Part shown: positions 60,336-64,000 of the stretch, piece after piece | Numbering within the stretch: position 1 is the stretch's first letter | How the letters are laid out: each line of letters opens with the position of its first letter | From: RUG12461 sp045657665 | Lineage (GTDB): Bacteria; Bacillota; Clostridia; Lachnospirales; Lachnospiraceae | Assembly: GCA_045657665.1 (NCBI GenBank) | Contig: JAZOTN010000021.1 | Span: 1 to 64,000, forward strand | Reading direction: 5' to 3' | DNA: 64,000 nt | Translations under genes and position numbers: made by a program | Notes under the pieces: model-generated | The model's input: only the letters and a program-made list of their open reading frames with translations | What the model was told of the DNA's origin: nothing | Database searches by the model: none

Positions 60336-61700
60336 CTAAGCTCGCTGTCGCTCGCTAAGAGCTGCCACAAGCATGATCGCACATTCCACGCGCTTCCTCT
60401 GAAGTTCGCAGCCAAGATCATATGCATCCAGAATACTGCCATGAAAGTTGTAAGAGTTTGCGGCGCATCCTCCGCTGCAATAATACTTTGCGAAGCAGTT
60501 CCGGCACTTTTCCCTGGCATACACATTGCAGCCCTTGAATTCGTCGACCAGATCCGTCCTTTGGATCCCGTCCGTAACATTCCCGAGAAGAAAGTCCGGA
60601 TTTCCGACGAACTGATGGCACGGATACAGATCCCCCTGCGGCGTCACCGCAAGATACTCCGTCCCGGAGCCGCACCCTGAAAGCCGTTTATATACACATG
60701 GTCCACCCTCCAAATCTACCATAAAATGGAAGAAATTGAAAGCTTTTTCTGTATTTATGCGGTCTGCCATCTCTTTCGCAAGAGTGTCATACTCTTCAAA
60801 GAGCACCGGCAGATCCTCCTCCGAAAGTGCGTATGGATCCTCGGGCTTTGCCACCACGGGCTCCACGGAGATCTGCTTGAATCCGAGGTCCGCAAGATAG
60901 AGCACGTCCTTTGAAAAATCCGTATTGTAGTGCGTAAAGGTACCCCGCACGTAATATCTTTCCTGACCACGGCTTTCCGCAAGCTTTTGGAACTTCGGCA
61001 CAATGAGGTCATAGCTGCCGCTTCCGTTCGGAAAGGGTCTCATCCGGTCGTTTGTTTCCTTCCGGCCGTCGATCGAGAGCACCACATTTGCCATTTCCCG
61101 ATTGACGAATTCCCCGATCTCATCATTTAATAGCACGCCGTTTGTTGTCAGCGTGAAACGGAAGTTCTTGTCATGGAGCTTCTCCTGCTCTCTTCCGTAT
61201 GCAACCAGCTGCTTTACCACTTCGAAATTCAGCGTCGGTTCCCCGCCGAAGAAATCGACCTCGAGGTTCCGCCTCATCCCGGAGTTTCTGATCAGAAAAT
61301 CCAGCGCCGCCTTTCCGATCTCATAGGACATCAGGGATCGTTTTCCGTGATACTCTCCCTCCTCGGCAAAACAATACCTGCACGCCAGATTACAGTCATG
61401 GGCGATATGAAGGCAAAGGGCCTTCACGACAGTCGGACGGGCTTTGAAATCAATAACAGCTTCCTGATAGGTGTCTTCAGTGAAAAGCTCTCCCGCATCG
61501 ATGAGCGACTTTATCTCGGTCAGCACCTCCCTGATATCATCCGGAGAATACCTGTCTCCGAGCTGCCTTATAATCGACGCCTCATCATTCTCTTTGTATA
61601 GCGCAATCACCTCATAGGTGATCTCATCCACGACATGGATCGCGCCGCTGTTCACATCCAGCACTATATTGTAGCCGTTGTTTCGGAACTGATGAATCAT
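60336..61700 (-). CDS. scfB: SCIFF peptide thioether maturase (radical SAM/SPASM)
   Basis: A 454-residue radical SAM enzyme. Residues 1-90 are the RiPP recognition element (RNNGYNIVLDVNSGAIHVVD). The 4Fe-4S motif CNLACRYC is in HIAHDCNLACRYCFAEEG. SPASM cysteines follow in the C-terminal part: GGPCVYKRLSGCGSGTEYL, LYPCHQFVG, and CRNCFAKYYCSGGCAANSYN. It forms Cys alpha-carbon to thioether crosslinks in the ScfA peptide. Its gene is separated from scfA by a hairpin. Confidence 0.97.
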   Translation of the reverse strand: MIHQFRNNGYNIVLDVNSGAIHVVDEITYEVIALYKENDEASIIRQLGDRYSPDDIREVLTEIKSLIDAGELFTEDTYQEAVIDFKARPTVVKALCLHIAHDCNLACRYCFAEEGEYHGKRSLMSYEIGKAALDFLIRNSGMRRNLEVDFFGGEPTLNFEVVKQLVAYGREQEKLHDKNFRFTLTTNGVLLNDEIGEFVNREMANVVLSIDGRKETNDRMRPFPNGSGSYDLIVPKFQKLAESRGQERYYVRGTFTHYNTDFSKDVLYLADLGFKQISVEPVVAKPEDPYALSEEDLPVLFEEYDTLAKEMADRINTEKAFNFFHFMVDLEGGPCVYKRLSGCGSGTEYLAVTPQGDLYPCHQFVGNPDFLLGNVTDGIQRTDLVDEFKGCNVYAREKCRNCFAKYYCSGGCAANSYNFHGSILDAYDLGCELQRKRVECAIMLVAALSERQRA

Positions 61701-61716
61701 TTTAAGCGCATTAAAT

Positions 61717-61739
61717 GACCGCCCGTTTCACGGACGGCC
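61717..61739 (-). terminator. Intercistronic hairpin between scfA and scfB
   Basis: GACCGCCCG (61717-61725) pairs with CGGACGGCC (61731-61739), allowing G-U, around loop TTTCA. The downstream U-run on the minus strand is weak (CATTTAATG), so it is more likely an RNA-stability or partial attenuation element that keeps precursor peptide above enzyme. Confidence 0.6.
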
Positions 61740-61765
61740 ACCTAAGTCCTTCCTTTTATAAAACC

Positions 61766-61912
61766 TTATCTCTTCGACTGCTCGCAGGTCTGATTGCCGA
61801 CCGTACAGCTGGTCTTGCACGCGGACTGGCAGGAGGTCTGGCACTCGCCGCAACCGCCCTTCTTCAGCGTGCTCTGAAGTTTCTTCGTGTTAAGTGTCTT
61901 GATATGCTTCAT
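61766..61912 (-). CDS. scfA: SCIFF ranthipeptide precursor (six Cys in forty-five)
   Basis: A 48-residue peptide beginning MKHIKTLNTKKLQSTLKKGG, then six cysteines at 21, 24, 28, 32, 36 and 43 with Ser/Thr between them (CGECQTSCQSACKTSC). It matches the SCIFF family at start, length and Cys spacing. AAGGAG lies 7 bp before the ATG. It is the substrate of ScfB, which introduces thioether bonds. The family is nearly universal in Clostridia; the mature product is linked to quorum sensing and secondary metabolism in some species. Confidence 0.97.
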   Translation of the reverse strand: MKHIKTLNTKKLQSTLKKGGCGECQTSCQSACKTSCTVGNQTCEQSKR

Positions 61913-61997
61913 GGGTTGTCTCCTTTTTCGCAAAGATTTCGCATATTATACCATACTTTTTTGTGAGAGAAAAGAGGGAAATATGATCAGTCTTTCC

Positions 61998-62651
61998 TTA
62001 GAACGCAACCTCTTCCTGTTCGCTCCTCGCCCTGGTGATGGCTTCGTTGAGAGAGAGCATTTTATCGTCCAGCATGGCTACGATCCCGGCACATTCACGG
62101 AGGTCATGGCTGATGTAATCCGGTGCGTTTCCTTCGAACTTGTAGTAGATCTTGTGCTCAAGGCTTGCCCAGAAATCCATGGCGATCGTCCGGATCTGGA
62201 TCTCCACCTTGGTATCCACCACGCGGTCCGTCATAAAAATCGGAACCGTCACGAGCAGATGATAGCTCTTGTAGCCACTCTGCTTTGGATGCCGGATATA
62301 GTCCTTCACCGAAACCACCGTAAGGTCATTCTGCTTCCCGATCATCTCGGCGAGCTTATAGATATCCGAGGTAAAGGAACACACGATCCGGATGCCGGCA
62401 ATGTCGTTCACGTGGTTTACCATGTTGGCCACGCTGGAGTCATAGCCGTGCCGCCGGAGCTTTTTCACGATGCTTTCCGCCGTCTTGACACGGGATTTCA
62501 CATATTCGATCGGATTATAATTATGAACATGCCGGAACTCGTCATTCAGTATCTCAATTTTTGTATTAACTTCCTTCAGCGCCGAATTGTAAAGGAACAT
62601 AACGGTATTCCATCCGTCAACATCGTCACTGAACAGGGTCGGATCCGCCAA
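61998..62651 (-). CDS. Small alarmone (p)ppGpp synthetase
   Basis: A 217-residue single-domain RelA/SpoT-type synthetase (RelQ/SasB class) starting with TTG behind GGAG. Hallmarks: EYVKSRVKTAESIVKKLRRH, NDIAGIRIVCSFTSDIYKL, KQSGYKSYHLLVTVPI and VEIQIRTIAMDFWASLEHKI. It lacks hydrolase, TGS and ACT domains. It makes (p)ppGpp or pGpp from GTP/GDP/GMP and ATP. Confidence 0.95.
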   Translation of the reverse strand: MADPTLFSDDVDGWNTVMFLYNSALKEVNTKIEILNDEFRHVHNYNPIEYVKSRVKTAESIVKKLRRHGYDSSVANMVNHVNDIAGIRIVCSFTSDIYKLAEMIGKQNDLTVVSVKDYIRHPKQSGYKSYHLLVTVPIFMTDRVVDTKVEIQIRTIAMDFWASLEHKIYYKFEGNAPDYISHDLRECAGIVAMLDDKMLSLNEAITRARSEQEEVAF

Positions 62652-62687
62652 CTGTCTTCATCTCCGTTTCATTTATTATGTTTAACT

Positions 62688-62715
62688 CGCCAAAAGTGCC
62701 ATGTGACTTTTGGCG
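62688..62715. repeat. Dispersed palindrome, copy 2
   Basis: CGCCAAAAGT (62688-62697) pairs with ACTTTTGGCG (62706-62715) around GCCATGTG. Core and loop match copy 1 at 54919-54964; the outer base pairs differ but stay complementary. Confidence 0.75.
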
Positions 62716-62802
62716 TCTCAATCACTAATTATAGTTATTTTACCATATGCCATCTGTAAAGTCGAGAGGGCTCTATGTAGTTTTCACAGTTTTTTCATAA
62801 TT

Positions 62803-63372
62803 TTAATCCGTTTTTTGTGCACTTTTTCTTTCGTAAACGAGCATGTCTTTCTGAGAAACGATCACATCGCCCGCCGCGACAAATCCGAGTTTCTCTGCAA
62901 AACGGATCGAACCGTCGTTTTCCGGCTCAATGAGACTCGTAAAAGTATCCTCTCCGAACTCTTTTTCCATATACCGGATCGCCGCACGACAGACCTCGGT
63001 CGCGTAGCCCTGCCTCTGGAGACGGGTCGTAATGACATAACCGAGCTCAAGGATCCGCCTCATGCCGCCTTTCCCGTCCGGGATCTCACGGTCATCAAAT
63101 CCGACTCTTCCGATCAGTTCTCCCGTTTTTTTATCGCAGACAACCCACATCCCGTAGCCGTAAAAACCGTAGATCATCCGGATATAAGTCTTTGTATACT
63201 CGACTTCTTCGTCCCATTCGTAGAGAGGCTCCATATGATCCGTGATATCGGGTTCGTCATAGATCCTGTAAAGCGCCGGAAGATCCGAAAGCCGGATCTC
63301 TCTTACGAGGCACCGCTCTGTCCGAAAGATCTCAGTACCTTTTTCGTAATCAAAATCATCCGTTTCCGCCAC
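62803..63372 (-). CDS. GNAT acetyltransferase (RimJ/RimL-type)
   Basis: A 189-residue GNAT; start set at the GTG behind GGAGG, 1 bp after the stop of the upstream gene; an alternative ATG at 63393 overlaps it. It has TERCLVREIRLSDLPALYRI at the start and LGYVITTRLQRQGYATEVCR with the acetyl-CoA loop, then LIEPENDGSIRFAEKLGF. This is the protein-N-terminal or peptide-amine acetyltransferase subgroup. It is co-translated with the short gene upstream. Confidence 0.8.
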   Translation of the reverse strand: MAETDDFDYEKGTEIFRTERCLVREIRLSDLPALYRIYDEPDITDHMEPLYEWDEEVEYTKTYIRMIYGFYGYGMWVVCDKKTGELIGRVGFDDREIPDGKGGMRRILELGYVITTRLQRQGYATEVCRAAIRYMEKEFGEDTFTSLIEPENDGSIRFAEKLGFVAAGDVIVSQKDMLVYERKSAQKTD

Positions 63373-63373
63373 G

Positions 63374-63637
63374 TCAGTCTTCCTCCAGAACATGGATCTC
63401 CAGGTAATCGAACGGGATCTCTTCGATGAACGAATCCTGGCGAAACCTGGCCTTGCTGTGTTCCTTAAACTCACGGACTACGGAATCCAGCCAGATCGGC
63501 TTCGAAAGATCGAGCTGATAACAGGCTTCTTCAAGCGCCCGGAATATCTTATGCGTTCTTGTATCCTCGCTGTTATCCGTGATCTCAACGTCCCGGATGA
63601 GGCGGTTATCTTTCCATTCCTTAAACCAGATCCGCAT
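63374..63637 (-). CDS. Short conserved hypothetical protein
   Basis: An 87-residue acidic cytosolic protein (MRIWFKEWKDNRLIRDVEIT, later PIWLDSVVREFKEHSKARF and FDYLEIHVLEED). It has no domain I can name; it looks like a compact alpha/beta protein. It lies 0 bp after the TrmH-like gene and 1 bp before the GNAT, so the three are one operon. Confidence 0.65.
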   Translation of the reverse strand: MRIWFKEWKDNRLIRDVEITDNSEDTRTHKIFRALEEACYQLDLSKPIWLDSVVREFKEHSKARFRQDSFIEEIPFDYLEIHVLEED

Positions 63638-64000
63638 TCAAAAACCTCTTTGTCTTGCTGCCTCATACATCAGGAGCGAAGCGGCCACTGCCGCGTTCAG
63701 GGATTCCAGTTTGCCTCCCATCGGGATGTGCACGGTTTCATCCGAAAGAGCCTTTGCCTCTTCCGTCAATCCGTTTCCCTCATTGCCGATGAGAAAAGCC
63801 GCCGGTTTCCGGTAATCTGCCTCATCGTACCGCTTTTTCGCGTCCGGCTCTGCCGCAAAAAGACAGATCCCGTGCATATGAAGAATGTCTGCAGCTTCCT
63901 CTACCGTTTCCACAAAAAAATGCGGCATCCGGTAAATGCTTCCCATTGTGGATCGCACGGCTTTCGGCGCGTAAATATCTGTTGTTCCTTTCACAAGAAA
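63638..64000 (-). CDS. SpoU/TrmH-family RNA 2'-O-methyltransferase (partial, 5' end outside window)
   Basis: The C-terminal about 120 residues of a SPOUT methyltransferase running off the window at 64000. Motif 2 AFLIGNEGNGLTEEAKA and motif 3 VHIPMGGKLESLNAAVAASL are both intact, in contrast to the damaged TrmH-like gene at 11.2 kb. It is the 5'-most visible gene of an operon with the short protein and the GNAT. Confidence 0.9.
   Translation of the reverse strand, partial: FLVKGTTDIYAPKAVRSTMGSIYRMPHFFVETVEEAADILHMHGICLFAAEPDAKKRYDEADYRKPAAFLIGNEGNGLTEEAKALSDETVHIPMGGKLESLNAAVAASLLMYEAARQRGF

Noticed and set aside
1..64000. CRISPR array
   Set aside because: I looked for regularly spaced direct repeats of 24-40 bp and saw none; no cas-like genes either.
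1..64000. Prophage or insertion sequence with transposase or integrase
   Set aside because: No transposase, integrase, capsid or terminase motif is seen in any frame; only the small MITE-like element is supported.

Overview
The window most resembles a low-to-mid GC anaerobic Firmicute of the class Clostridia, probably a butyrate-forming gut or rumen Lachnospiraceae. The support is a SCIFF (six-cysteine) ranthipeptide gene beside its radical SAM maturase and secDF, a thl-hbd-bcd-etfB-etfA butyrate operon with a perfect Rex-type operator, GH94 cellobiose phosphorylase, ECF vitamin transporter S components, and strong AGGAGG ribosome sites. The species cannot be named from the sequence alone.

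Layout. 1-13.4 kb is an accessory, partly decaying strip of GNAT acetyltransferases, methyltransferases, a macrolide-type glycosyltransferase, an HTH/RhuM remnant and an HD-GYP protein. It holds many truncated genes (HAD, DUF5680-like, RpiB-like, GNAT, RhuM, and a TrmH-family gene with an internal loss) and a TrmD fused to a second methyltransferase domain. At 13.5-14.4 kb an FMN riboswitch controls ribU. From 28.6 down to 14.4 kb, on the minus strand, lies a tightly packed ten-gene operon: two condensation/acyltransferase-like proteins, a heterodimeric ABC exporter, a STAS-kinase fusion, two ATP-grasp enzymes, a fucosyltransferase-like protein, a tyrosine-phosphatase-like protein and a membrane SpoIIE-type phosphatase. 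I do not recognise this combination as any named pathway, and it is the best candidate for an undescribed system. At 29.3 kb is an ECF S component. From 35.2 to 30.0 kb is the butyrate operon, which has no crotonase gene.

35.4-40.9 kb holds a repeat-rich EEPV protein, a Phd/RelE-type toxin-antitoxin pair, a MITE-like element with about 69-bp inverted arms, a coiled-coil SleB-type cell-wall hydrolase and a degenerate HD-GYP protein. 41-48 kb is a sugar locus: a LacI regulator plus ABC importer, divergent from cellobiose phosphorylase, with shared operator sequences. 48-54 kb carries an aquaporin, glyA-serS, a PfkB-like protein lacking the catalytic Asp, and xylulokinase. A tRNA-Val(CAC) follows, then hypA next to a 936-residue flavin/iron-sulfur oxidoreductase. 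57.9-61.9 kb is scfA-scfB-secDF. The window ends with a small alarmone synthetase, a GNAT, a short conserved protein and a partial SpoU/TrmH methyltransferase.

How the genes fit together. The organism can import and phosphorolyse beta-glucosides and export butyrate under redox (NADH/Rex) control. The ten-gene operon looks like a self-contained biosynthesis-export module with its own phospho-signalling parts. Two copies of a dispersed palindrome (54.9 and 62.7 kb) and the MITE-like element show small mobile or structural repeats in the genome.
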